Under the pieces are notes generated by a model. That model was not told the DNA's origin. It was given only the letters and a program-made list of their open reading frames with translations, and searched no databases. Shown one piece after another: positions 1 through 5,673 of a stretch of 5,774 nucleotides of DNA. Position 1 is the first letter of the stretch; each line of letters starts with the position of its first letter. Made by a program: the position numbers and the translations under genes. This stretch comes from an uncultured Bacilli bacterium (GTDB taxonomy: Bacteria; Bacillota_I; Bacilli_A; RF39; UBA660): NCBI GenBank assembly GCA_944333305.1, contig CALVKV010000081.1, forward strand, positions 1-5,774. The letters are read 5' to 3'.

Positions 1-24
1 AATTATGTCTCCAACTCTACACAT
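1..24 (-). CDS. Start of a gene cut by the left edge (function unknown)
   Basis: The minus strand shows an ATG at 24-22 followed by eight open codons, MCRVGDII, to the window edge. The start is supported by a very good Shine-Dalgarno, AAAGGAGGG (AGGAG core at 36-32), seven bases upstream. The same frame stays open back to another ATG at 108-106 (28 codons upstream, beginning MSKNKDIV), but that ATG has no ribosome binding site and lies just after the pheT terminator, so I prefer 24. A VGDII segment near an N-terminus also occurs in PemK/MazF-like proteins, but eight residues cannot establish a family. The gene follows the pheT terminator, so it should have its own promoter. Confidence 0.55.
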
Positions 25-49
25 AGATACCCTCCTTTCTTTAATATTC

Positions 50-71
50 ACACAAGAAGAAATACTTGTGT
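50..71. repeat. Perfect 7-bp inverted repeat in the leader of the left-edge gene
   Basis: ACACAAG (50-56) and CTTGTGT (65-71) are perfectly complementary and separated by eight bases. The repeat lies between a possible -10 box (TATAGT, minus strand 79-74) and the strong ribosome binding site at 36-32 of the gene starting at 24. It is not followed by a T-tract, so it is not a terminator. It could be an operator for a repressor or a 5' mRNA hairpin. No convincing -35 box lies at the right distance upstream of the TATAGT, so the promoter itself is weakly supported. Confidence 0.4.
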
Positions 72-121
72 CTACTATATAATTAACGATATCTTTATTT
101 TTGCTCATTTAATTATTGCAC

Positions 122-147
122 AAAAAAACTAGAGTTTTTACTCTAGT
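122..147 (-). terminator. Rho-independent terminator of the HAD-pheS-pheT operon
   Basis: On the minus strand ACTAGAG (147-141) pairs perfectly with CTCTAGT (134-128). An extra U-A pair closes an AAAA tetraloop, giving an 8-bp stem, and a run of T follows at once (128-122). It begins 12 bases after the pheT stop. On the plus strand no T-run follows the stem, so it acts only in the minus direction. Confidence 0.9.
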
Positions 148-159
148 CTCTAATATTTA

Positions 160-2526
160 TTACTTATCCCTTAATTCCACCTCTAAAGTAGTAGTTACTT
201 TCTTAATAATATTATCAAATACACTCATAACTTCATCATCAGTTAAAGTTCTACTACTATCCATAAATGTAAGATTATAAGCAATAGATTTTTTATTATT
301 ATCAAGTTTTTCATAAACATCAAATACTTTTATATCATTAAGTAGTCTTCCACCAGCTTTTTTAATAACAGATTCTACCTCGCTTGAAGCCATATCTTTA
401 GGAACAATAAATGCAACATCTTTAACAATAGTTGGATATTTTGAAGCTTCTTTATATTTTAGCGGTTTAACCTTAGTCATTAAAGCATTTAAAGATAACT
501 CACACACATATACTTCATCTCTACAAGTTTTAGGATGAACTCTACCTACAATACCAATTCTTTTACGATCAAGTAAAATATCGGCTGCGATTCCTGGATG
601 CAAATCATTAACTGTACCTTTAACAAAACTATAACGGTTTTTAAAACCTAAATAATCAAGAATACTTTCGACAATTCCTTTTATTAAATAAAAGTCTACT
701 TTAATAGAGCCTTTCCAAGAATTAACAACATAATTACCTTTCATTAAGAAAGCAATCTTTGACTCTTCATTATAATCTTTATCATATGTTTTAGCAATCT
801 CATAAATATTAATATCATCAACCTTACGAGCTTTATTATAATTATAAACATTTAATAGTGATGGTAATAAACTAGTTCTAATAACACTTTTATCAACACT
901 CATCGGATTAGGCAAAACAATTCTTTCCTTGCTTTCGTAATCAAACATACTAGCCATACTAGGTGATACTAAAGTATAAGTTTTAACTTCATTTAATCCT
1001 AAACTTCTAAGTCTTTTAGATATTTCTTTACGATATTTAACATCACCTATATAATTTCCATCTCTCATTTCTACTTTAGGAAGAGTCCCTTTAATATTTT
1101 GATAGCCATAAAGTCTTCCAATCTCTTCAGCAATATCATTAACATTAGATTCAATATCAAGTCTCCTACTAGGAATAGTTACCCTAAACTTACCATCAGT
1201 AATAGTATAAGGAAAATCAAGTCTCTCTAACTCATGAATCATATCTTTTTCATCTATTTTAATACCTAACATTTTATCTACTTCTATTGGATAAAACTCT
1301 ACAACTTTAGGAGTCTTATCAATATTTTCATAACTAACCATTCCTGACAAAACTGTAGCATTAGCATATTTTTCAAGCAAATGGCAAGCTCTGTTAATAG
1401 CATAGTTAGTATATTCATAACTAAGGCCTTTACCATATCTTATACTAGCTTCACTTCTAAGATCTAAGTGACTTGCCGTATATCTAATACTAACAGGATC
1501 AAAAATAGCAGATTCAATTAAAATAGTTTTAGTAGTAGGCTCAACTTCAGTAGTAAGTCCCCCCATAACCCCAGCAACACATACAGGTTTCTTTCCATCT
1601 GTAATTACAATATCACTAGCTTTAAGAGTTCTTTCCTTACCATCTAAAGTAACTATTTTTTCATCCTCTTTAGCATCTCTAACTAATATTTTATCACCTA
1701 AAGAATCTTTATCAAAGAAATGAAGTGGTTGACCAAACTCTAACATAACATAATTAGAAATATCAACAACATTATTAATAGGTCTCATTCCAACTGATAA
1801 TAATCTTCTTTTAATAAAATCAGGTGACTCCTTAATTTCAACATTAGTAACCATCTTTGCTAAATAATAAGGACATTTAGAAGTTTCTACCTTTAATTTA
1901 AAATGATTATTAACGTTATCTTTATCTTCACTATAAGATAAATCAGGTAATTTTACTTTTCTATTTAGTATTGCAGAAATTTCATAAGCAAAACCAATAT
2001 GATAATAACAATCATTATTACGATGTTTATGAATATCTAACTCATATAAAGTATCTTCAAGGCCTAAATATACCAAAGGATCACTTCCTACAACAGCATT
2101 GCTTCCTAACTCTTCAATTCCCTTAGCATAATTTTCATCATTTTTCTCTTCAAGGCCAAGTTCATATAAAGCACAAATCATACCATTAGATTCTACTCCA
2201 CGAATCTTACTAGCTTTAATTGCAAAATCTCCTGGCAAAACTGCTCCAGGTAAAGCTACTATTACTTTTATACCTTCTCTTACATTAGGCGCTCCACAAA
2301 CTATTTGTTGTAATTTATCATTACCTACATCAACCTGACATAAATGTAAATGGTCACTATCAGGATGATCTACACAAGATTTAACTTCACCAATAACTAG
2401 ATTATCTATCTTATTAGTAATAACCTTCTCAACATTAATACCTGCTTCTGTTATTTTAACTGATAATTCATGTAAATCTTGATCACTTATATCAATATAA
2501 TCTTTTACCCACTCTAAATTAATCAT
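160..2526 (-). CDS. pheT: Phenylalanine--tRNA ligase beta subunit
   Basis: This is the beta subunit of cytoplasmic alpha2beta2 phenylalanyl-tRNA synthetase, which charges tRNA-Phe with phenylalanine; beta binds tRNA and edits mischarged Tyr-tRNA-Phe. The 788-residue product is close to the usual length of about 800. Visible domains in order: an EMAP-like OB-fold tRNA-binding domain at about 40-150 (NLVIGEV, IVCGAPNVR, SNGMICALYELGL); a B3/B4 editing region at about 210-390, with VVDISNYVMLEFGQPLHFFD at 253-272; a B5 domain at about 405-478 ending IAEEIGRLYGY; the inactive synthetase-like core at about 490-680; and a C-terminal FDX-ACB domain at about 696-787 (YPTIVKDVAF). I start it at the ATG at 2526 and not at the ATG 30 bases upstream, because MINLEWVKDYIDI matches the family N-terminus and AAAGGAG lies ten bases before it. 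It overlaps the pheS end by 8 bases, consistent with translational coupling and 1:1 production. It is the last operon gene, followed by a terminator. Identification is secure. Confidence 0.97.
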   Translation of the reverse strand: MINLEWVKDYIDISDQDLHELSVKITEAGINVEKVITNKIDNLVIGEVKSCVDHPDSDHLHLCQVDVGNDKLQQIVCGAPNVREGIKVIVALPGAVLPGDFAIKASKIRGVESNGMICALYELGLEEKNDENYAKGIEELGSNAVVGSDPLVYLGLEDTLYELDIHKHRNNDCYYHIGFAYEISAILNRKVKLPDLSYSEDKDNVNNHFKLKVETSKCPYYLAKMVTNVEIKESPDFIKRRLLSVGMRPINNVVDISNYVMLEFGQPLHFFDKDSLGDKILVRDAKEDEKIVTLDGKERTLKASDIVITDGKKPVCVAGVMGGLTTEVEPTTKTILIESAIFDPVSIRYTASHLDLRSEASIRYGKGLSYEYTNYAINRACHLLEKYANATVLSGMVSYENIDKTPKVVEFYPIEVDKMLGIKIDEKDMIHELERLDFPYTITDGKFRVTIPSRRLDIESNVNDIAEEIGRLYGYQNIKGTLPKVEMRDGNYIGDVKYRKEISKRLRSLGLNEVKTYTLVSPSMASMFDYESKERIVLPNPMSVDKSVIRTSLLPSLLNVYNYNKARKVDDINIYEIAKTYDKDYNEESKIAFLMKGNYVVNSWKGSIKVDFYLIKGIVESILDYLGFKNRYSFVKGTVNDLHPGIAADILLDRKRIGIVGRVHPKTCRDEVYVCELSLNALMTKVKPLKYKEASKYPTIVKDVAFIVPKDMASSEVESVIKKAGGRLLNDIKVFDVYEKLDNNKKSIAYNLTFMDSSRTLTDDEVMSVFDNIIKKVTTTLEVELRDK

Positions 2527-3568
2527 TACTACTAATCTCCTTTCTATCAAATACATGAGCTTCTCTTAAGTCTGTATTATAGAAAACTCTAATATCATTA
2601 ATACCATATTTAAGCATCGCAACACGTTCTGCCCCAAAACCAAAGGCAAAGCCACTCCACACTTTAGGATCATATCCACCCATACGAAGAACATCAGGAT
2701 GAACAACACCTGCTCCACAAATGGTAATAAATCCTGTATTTTTGCAAAGATTACATCCTTCACCTTTACAATTAAAACAACTAATATCTACTTCAACAGA
2801 AGGTTCCGTAAACGGATAATAACTAGGTCTAAGTCTTACCTCAACACTATCTCCAAATAGTTTTTTAAATACTACTTCAAAAGTCCCTTTTAAATCAGAT
2901 AGAGAAATATCTTTATCTACAAGTAATCCTTCTATTTGCATAAATTGATGAGAGTGAGTTGCATCATCATCATCTCTTCTATAAGTCTTACCAGGACAAA
3001 TTACTCTAACTGGCTTTTTGCCTTCAGCTTTTAACATACTACGAACTTGTACAGGTGATGTTTGACTTCTAAGTAAGATCTCTTCTCCTTCAATATAGAA
3101 AGTATCCTGAGCATCTCTTGCCGGATGTCCCTTAGGTATATTTAACATTTCAAAGTTATATTTATCCTCTTCTACTTCAGGGCCATCAACAACATCATAA
3201 CCTATTGACATAAAGATTTCTTCAACTTCTTCTATTAATTTTTCTAATATATGAGGAGCCCCAACTTCTACCTTAGTACTAGGTAAGCTTATATCGATAG
3301 ATTCACTCTCTAATTTTTTATTTAATTCTTCACTCTCTAATTTTTCTTTAATAGAATTATACTTTTCATTAAAATAATTTCTTAGTGAATTAACACCCAT
3401 TCCAAACTCTTTTTTCTTATCATTTGGAACATCTTTAATCTTGCTATTAAGTTCTGTAATAATACCTTTCTTGCTTAAGTATTTAATATGTAAAAGATTA
3501 AGTTCTTTTAAATCTTTAACACTACTTAAATCTTTCTCTATTTCTTTTTTAATATCTTCCATATCCAT
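2519..3568 (-). CDS. pheS: Phenylalanine--tRNA ligase alpha subunit
   Basis: This is the catalytic alpha subunit of phenylalanyl-tRNA synthetase, a class II enzyme that activates Phe with ATP and transfers it to tRNA-Phe. The 349-residue product is full length. Residues 1-90 are the charged, helical N-terminal coiled coil that contacts tRNA. Motif 2 is GKTYRRDDDDATHSHQFMQ at 193-211, with R197 and R198; motif 3 is SGFAFGFGAERVAMLKYG at 305-322. A four-cysteine cluster (C264, C267, C272, C275; CxxC-x4-CxxC) occurs in many Firmicute PheS proteins. A308 matches the alanine known in E. coli (A294) to limit the amino-acid pocket. Oddity: the usual FPF of the Phe pocket reads YPF (Y251-P-F253), and the GWIEILGAG-like stretch is GFITICGAG (279-287). 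The ATG at 3568 is chosen because AGGAG (3583-3579) lies ten bases upstream; the second ATG, two codons later, would be 16 away. The start overlaps the HAD gene by 20 bases and the end overlaps pheT by 8. Confidence 0.97.
   Translation of the reverse strand: MDMEDIKKEIEKDLSSVKDLKELNLLHIKYLSKKGIITELNSKIKDVPNDKKKEFGMGVNSLRNYFNEKYNSIKEKLESEELNKKLESESIDISLPSTKVEVGAPHILEKLIEEVEEIFMSIGYDVVDGPEVEEDKYNFEMLNIPKGHPARDAQDTFYIEGEEILLRSQTSPVQVRSMLKAEGKKPVRVICPGKTYRRDDDDATHSHQFMQIEGLLVDKDISLSDLKGTFEVVFKKLFGDSVEVRLRPSYYPFTEPSVEVDISCFNCKGEGCNLCKNTGFITICGAGVVHPDVLRMGGYDPKVWSGFAFGFGAERVAMLKYGINDIRVFYNTDLREAHVFDRKEISSND
2537..2543 (-). promoter_or_regulatory. Ribosome binding site that fixes the pheT start
   Basis: AAAGGAG lies inside the end of pheS, ten bases before the ATG at 2526. 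The same AGGAG-to-ATG spacing of ten bases occurs at pheS. This rules out the upstream in-frame ATG at 2556, which would place the site inside pheT. Confidence 0.85.
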
Positions 3569-4193
3569 TTTCTAACATCTCCTTTATCTTAACTAATCTT
3601 TTTATATGAGGAACATTTACATCTTCTTTAGGGCAATAATATATAGCTTCAAGCCCTGCCTTTCTAGCTCCTTCTATATCTTTAATATGGTTATCTCCAA
3701 CCATCACACAATCTCTAGCTTTATAAGGACCACAAGCATGAAGAAATCCTTCTCTACTAGGTTTCATATAATGATCTGATCCCATAATTTCTTTAAAGTA
3801 TGAATCTAATCCTGATTTTTTAAGTCTCCCTACTTGAGTTTCCCTAAACCAATTTGAATAAACAACATTCTCTACTCCTTTATTATTTAAATAATCAAGT
3901 ACCTCTACTGCACCAGGATGAATAGCTTCATTAACATTAATCATATAATCAATCCACTTATCAATTAAGTCTGGGCTAATCATAACTCCACTTCTTATAC
4001 TTAGAAAATCACTAAGTAATTTTTTATTATATCTAGAATACTCTCTTTCATAAGCATTGATTAAATCCCAACGTTGTTTATTAAATTTAAGAAAATCCTC
4101 TTCACTTAAGTTTGCCTTAAATAGTTCTTCTTCTTTTGAAAAATCTCCATCTAGAAGTGTTCCATCCAAGTCCCAAATAAATCGTTTAACCAT
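3549..4193 (-). CDS. HAD-superfamily hydrolase (HAD-IA type), first gene of the Phe T-box operon
   Basis: This 214-residue protein has all four HAD phosphatase motifs. Motif I is DLDGT with nucleophile D8 and acid/base D10; motif II is VVYSN with S113; motif III is K144 in MKPSREGF; motif IV is VGDNHIKDIEGA with D167 and D172. Residues of about 15-85 between motifs I and II form a helical C1 cap, the arrangement of phosphoglycolate-phosphatase and nucleotidase-like members. It should be a soluble, magnesium-dependent phosphomonoesterase; the substrate cannot be read from sequence. The ATG at 4193 directly follows the T-box leader and has the strong site AGGAGGAG, although the spacing is short (five bases from the first AGGAG core). 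The pheS ribosome binding site lies inside its last codons and pheS begins 20 bases before its stop, so it is co-transcribed and probably translationally coupled with pheST. All catalytic residues are intact, so it is not a remnant. The family call is firm; any specific function would be a guess. Confidence 0.9.
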   Translation of the reverse strand: MVKRFIWDLDGTLLDGDFSKEEELFKANLSEEDFLKFNKQRWDLINAYEREYSRYNKKLLSDFLSIRSGVMISPDLIDKWIDYMINVNEAIHPGAVEVLDYLNNKGVENVVYSNWFRETQVGRLKKSGLDSYFKEIMGSDHYMKPSREGFLHACGPYKARDCVMVGDNHIKDIEGARKAGLEAIYYCPKEDVNVPHIKRLVKIKEMLENGYGRY

Positions 4194-4208
4194 AACTCCT
4201 CCTAAAAT

Positions 4209-4275
4209 AAAAAATAACTATAACTTAAGGGCGTTAAAGGAACTAACACTGTACCACCTTAATTTATAGTTATTT
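4209..4275 (-). terminator. Terminator hairpin of the T-box leader
   Basis: The 5' arm (4275-4257) and 3' arm (4230-4212) pair at 18 of 19 positions, with one A-G mismatch (4263 with 4224). A T-run (4214-4209) and then ATTTTA follow, just before the HAD ribosome binding site. The hairpin encloses the T-box core and shares the AAGG/CCUU helix with the antiterminator, which is unusual. An upstream copy of AUAGUU (4281-4276) can pair with AACUAU (4271-4266) and would remove the outer part of this stem. Confidence 0.75.
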
Positions 4276-4428
4276 AACTATCTTATTAATTTTAACGCAA
4301 TTAACGCCTATAATTTTGTTATAGGAACTCCTAAGACGAATTCATAAACTATTCTTATCTGTTTCCACCAACCACAGACTCTCTTTAAAGAAATCATTTA
4401 CTACTACTTCTTAATCACAGCCATTTCA
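4209..4428 (-). promoter_or_regulatory. T-box leader (riboswitch) specific for tRNA-Phe
   Basis: The leader senses the charging state of tRNA-Phe. Stem I is readable on the minus strand: base helix UUAAGA (4413-4408) with UCUUAG (4336-4331); an AGUA-containing 5' strand of the specifier loop; the GAGA bulge near 4385-4379; and an apical stem GUCUGU (4379-4374) with ACAGAU (4363-4358) closing a GGUUGGUGG-type loop. The specifier loop reads GAA-UUC-G, with UUC (Phe) at 4340-4338. A 7-bp hairpin (4325-4307) follows. The T-box core is AAGGTGGTACAGTG at 4260-4247. Its UGGU (4256-4253) complements the ACCA end expected of tRNA-Phe. The antiterminator folds as AAGG/CCUU, a seven-base bulge UGGUACA, then GUGUUA (4249-4244) with UAACGC (4236-4231). 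The specifier and the downstream pheST genes agree. The exact RNA 5' end is inferred from the promoter. Confidence 0.93.
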
Positions 4429-4434
4429 TGAATT

Positions 4435-4464
4435 ACTATACCATATTTAAAAGTTAAATGTAAA
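4435..4464 (-). promoter_or_regulatory. Promoter of the T-box / HAD-pheS-pheT operon
   Basis: On the minus strand the -35 box is TTTACA (4464-4459), the spacer is 18 bases and the -10 box is TATAGT (4440-4435), preceded by TG one base upstream (extended -10, TGGTATAGT). The predicted start near 4428 lies just upstream of T-box stem I, as expected. It sits in the 45 bases between the upstream gene's stop and the leader. Confidence 0.75.
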
Positions 4465-4473
4465 TAGAAAATA

Positions 4474-5004
4474 CTATTTTTTATTAAGCGAATAATTCTT
4501 TTCTAACTCTAAAACTTTATCTCTTCTAGCTTTCATTTCTACTAAATAGTTATAGTTATAATCTCCCTTTAAATAGTTAGTCAAATTTCTTGCCACCAAA
4601 TTATTCATATAGTCATCATAATTATCTGTATAAACTTCAGCATTATATAACTGTTCTATTAAAATTTTTAAATCACTAAGACTTCTCGTATCATTAGTAA
4701 TATCTAACCCTTCTAAAACTCTCTTATAATTATCAAAAGCAATTTTACCACTATCTAATCCTAACAATATCATCTTTCTAAGTCCTCTTTTTCTAGGTAT
4801 AAAAATACCTAAAGCACTCCTTACATATAAAGATCCTTTAATAGTAAAACTATTCCACTCTTTTAAATTATTTATACTATCATAAATATCAACACCTATT
4901 TGCTTTAATAATATATTATAACTATGAATAGAAAGATTACCATTGTCAAGAATTTTTTTTCTATCTTTCATCATCTCTAAAGGATAATTAAATTTTTCTT
5001 TCAT
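4474..5004 (-). CDS. Hypothetical protein, family not recognised
   Basis: I do not recognise this protein. From the ATG at 5004 it has 176 residues. It looks soluble and mostly helical, with no signal peptide, no clear membrane segment and no cysteine. Visible traits are a basic patch PRKRGLRK at about 70-77, an Asn/Tyr/Asp-rich stretch at about 125-155 and a charged, lysine-rich C-terminal helix. The best Shine-Dalgarno, GAGG at 5018-5015, is ten bases from the ATG at 5004, the same spacing as at pheS and pheT. An ATG two codons earlier (5010) would be only four bases away, and a TTG at 5028 lies upstream of that site. Upstream are the frr terminator and a likely -10 box; downstream comes the T-box operon's own promoter, so it is probably transcribed alone. 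I see no good terminator after its TAG stop, so some read-through into the T-box leader is possible. Codon use resembles its neighbours, which suggests a native gene. Confidence 0.8.
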   Translation of the reverse strand: MKEKFNYPLEMMKDRKKILDNGNLSIHSYNILLKQIGVDIYDSINNLKEWNSFTIKGSLYVRSALGIFIPRKRGLRKMILLGLDSGKIAFDNYKRVLEGLDITNDTRSLSDLKILIEQLYNAEVYTDNYDDYMNNLVARNLTNYLKGDYNYNYLVEMKARRDKVLELEKNYSLNKK

Positions 5005-5033
5005 CAACATTTTCCCTCTTTCTAACAAAACAT

Positions 5034-5062
5034 ATTATATACTAAAACAAATAAAATTAAAA
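5034..5062 (-). promoter_or_regulatory. Possible promoter of the hypothetical gene
   Basis: A perfect -10 box TATAAT lies on the minus strand at 5039-5034. Seventeen bases upstream the -35 position reads TTTTAA (5062-5057), a poor match. It lies right after the frr terminator hairpin and about 25-30 bases before the ATG, a suitable place for the promoter of a separate transcription unit. Confidence 0.45.
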
Positions 5063-5080
5063 GTAGTGCTAAACACTACT
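5050..5080 (-). terminator. Rho-independent terminator after frr
   Basis: AGTAGTG (5080-5074) pairs perfectly with CACTACT (5068-5062) around a five-base loop, and a T-rich tail (TTTTAATTTTAT) follows. The stem overlaps the frr TAG stop codon (5081-5079). The interrupted T-run may make it less than fully efficient. Confidence 0.75.
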
Positions 5081-5624
5081 ATACAGTCATTAATTCTTTT
5101 TCTTTATCCTTATAAAGATTATCTATATCTTTATTATATTCATTAACTAAATCTTGAACATCCTTCATCATGCCTTTTTCTTCATCTTCTGATAATTCCA
5201 TCTTTTCTATTTTCTCATTAGCTTCATGTCTAATATTTCTAATTACTACTTTAGCATCCTCAGCCATAGCTTTAACTTGCTTAGTAAGTTCTTTTCTTCT
5301 TTCTTCAGTTAAAGCTGGTATAACTATTCTAATAGTTTCTCCATCATTAGAAGGATTATAACCAAGATTAGCTGCTATAATTGCTTTCTCTATATCATTC
5401 AAACAACCTCTATCAAAAGGTTTAATTAATAATTGAGTTGCCTCTGGAACAGATATAGTAGCAAGACTTTTTAAAGGCGTCATAGAGCCATAATAATCAA
5501 CAACTACTCCATCTAAGCTAGAAGGATTCGCACGTCCTGCTCTAACAGTTGTAAAGCGTTTTTCTAAGTTATTAAGAGCCCCTTTCATTTTATTTTCTAC
5601 TTCATTTATAAATTCACTATTCAT
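5079..5624 (-). CDS. frr: Ribosome recycling factor
   Basis: RRF works with EF-G in the cytoplasm to split the post-termination ribosome so that it can be reused. The 181-residue product is full length (family about 185). Family hallmarks are RFTTVRAGRANPSSLDGV near 23-40, VDYYG at 42-46, an ISVPEA segment near 57-62, PALTEERRKEL at 103-113 and RNIRHEAN at 129-136, which contains the functionally important R132. The long helical domain I is formed by the N-terminal helix and residues from about 106 on; the beta-rich domain II lies between, at about 31-105. The start at 5624 has AGAGGAG with seven bases to the ATG. Unusually, frr has its own promoter immediately upstream and a terminator at its stop, and no pyrH is visible upstream, although pyrH-frr is the common bacterial arrangement. 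Identification is secure. Confidence 0.97.
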   Translation of the reverse strand: MNSEFINEVENKMKGALNNLEKRFTTVRAGRANPSSLDGVVVDYYGSMTPLKSLATISVPEATQLLIKPFDRGCLNDIEKAIIAANLGYNPSNDGETIRIVIPALTEERRKELTKQVKAMAEDAKVVIRNIRHEANEKIEKMELSEDEEKGMMKDVQDLVNEYNKDIDNLYKDKEKELMTV

Positions 5625-5644
5625 ATCATTTCTCCTCTAACAAG

Positions 5645-5673
5645 ATTTTACTATAAAGAAAGAAAAATATCAA
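5645..5673 (-). promoter_or_regulatory. Promoter of frr
   Basis: On the minus strand TTGATA (5673-5668, five of six consensus bases), a 17-base spacer and TAAAAT (5650-5645, five of six) form a good sigma-A-type promoter. The predicted start near 5638 gives a leader of about 14 bases, just enough to contain the ribosome binding site. An overlapping TATAGT at 5655-5650 lacks a -35 box at proper spacing. Confidence 0.65.

Noticed and set aside
2527..2556. Ten-codon N-terminal extension of PheT
   Set aside because: It would place the ribosome binding site inside the gene, and MINLEWVKDY at the internal ATG matches the family start.
2566..2763. Minus-strand open frame of 65 codons, hydrophobic
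   Set aside because: It is an alternative frame inside pheS; the hydrophobic look is a by-product of AT-rich sequence.
4057..4269. Plus-strand open frame of 70 codons
   Set aside because: It is antisense to the HAD start and the T-box leader, both strongly supported, and has no protein features of its own.
4462..4479. Hairpin AAATAG/CTATTT as a terminator of the hypothetical gene
   Set aside because: It has only six AT-rich pairs and no proper T-run after it, and it overlaps the -35 box of the T-box promoter.
5170..5361. Plus-strand open frame of 63 codons, Ser/Leu-rich
   Set aside because: It is antisense to the well-conserved frr coding sequence.
160..5624. Mycoplasma-type code with TGA as Trp
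   Set aside because: The Trp codons checked are TGG, and the genes are full length under the standard code.
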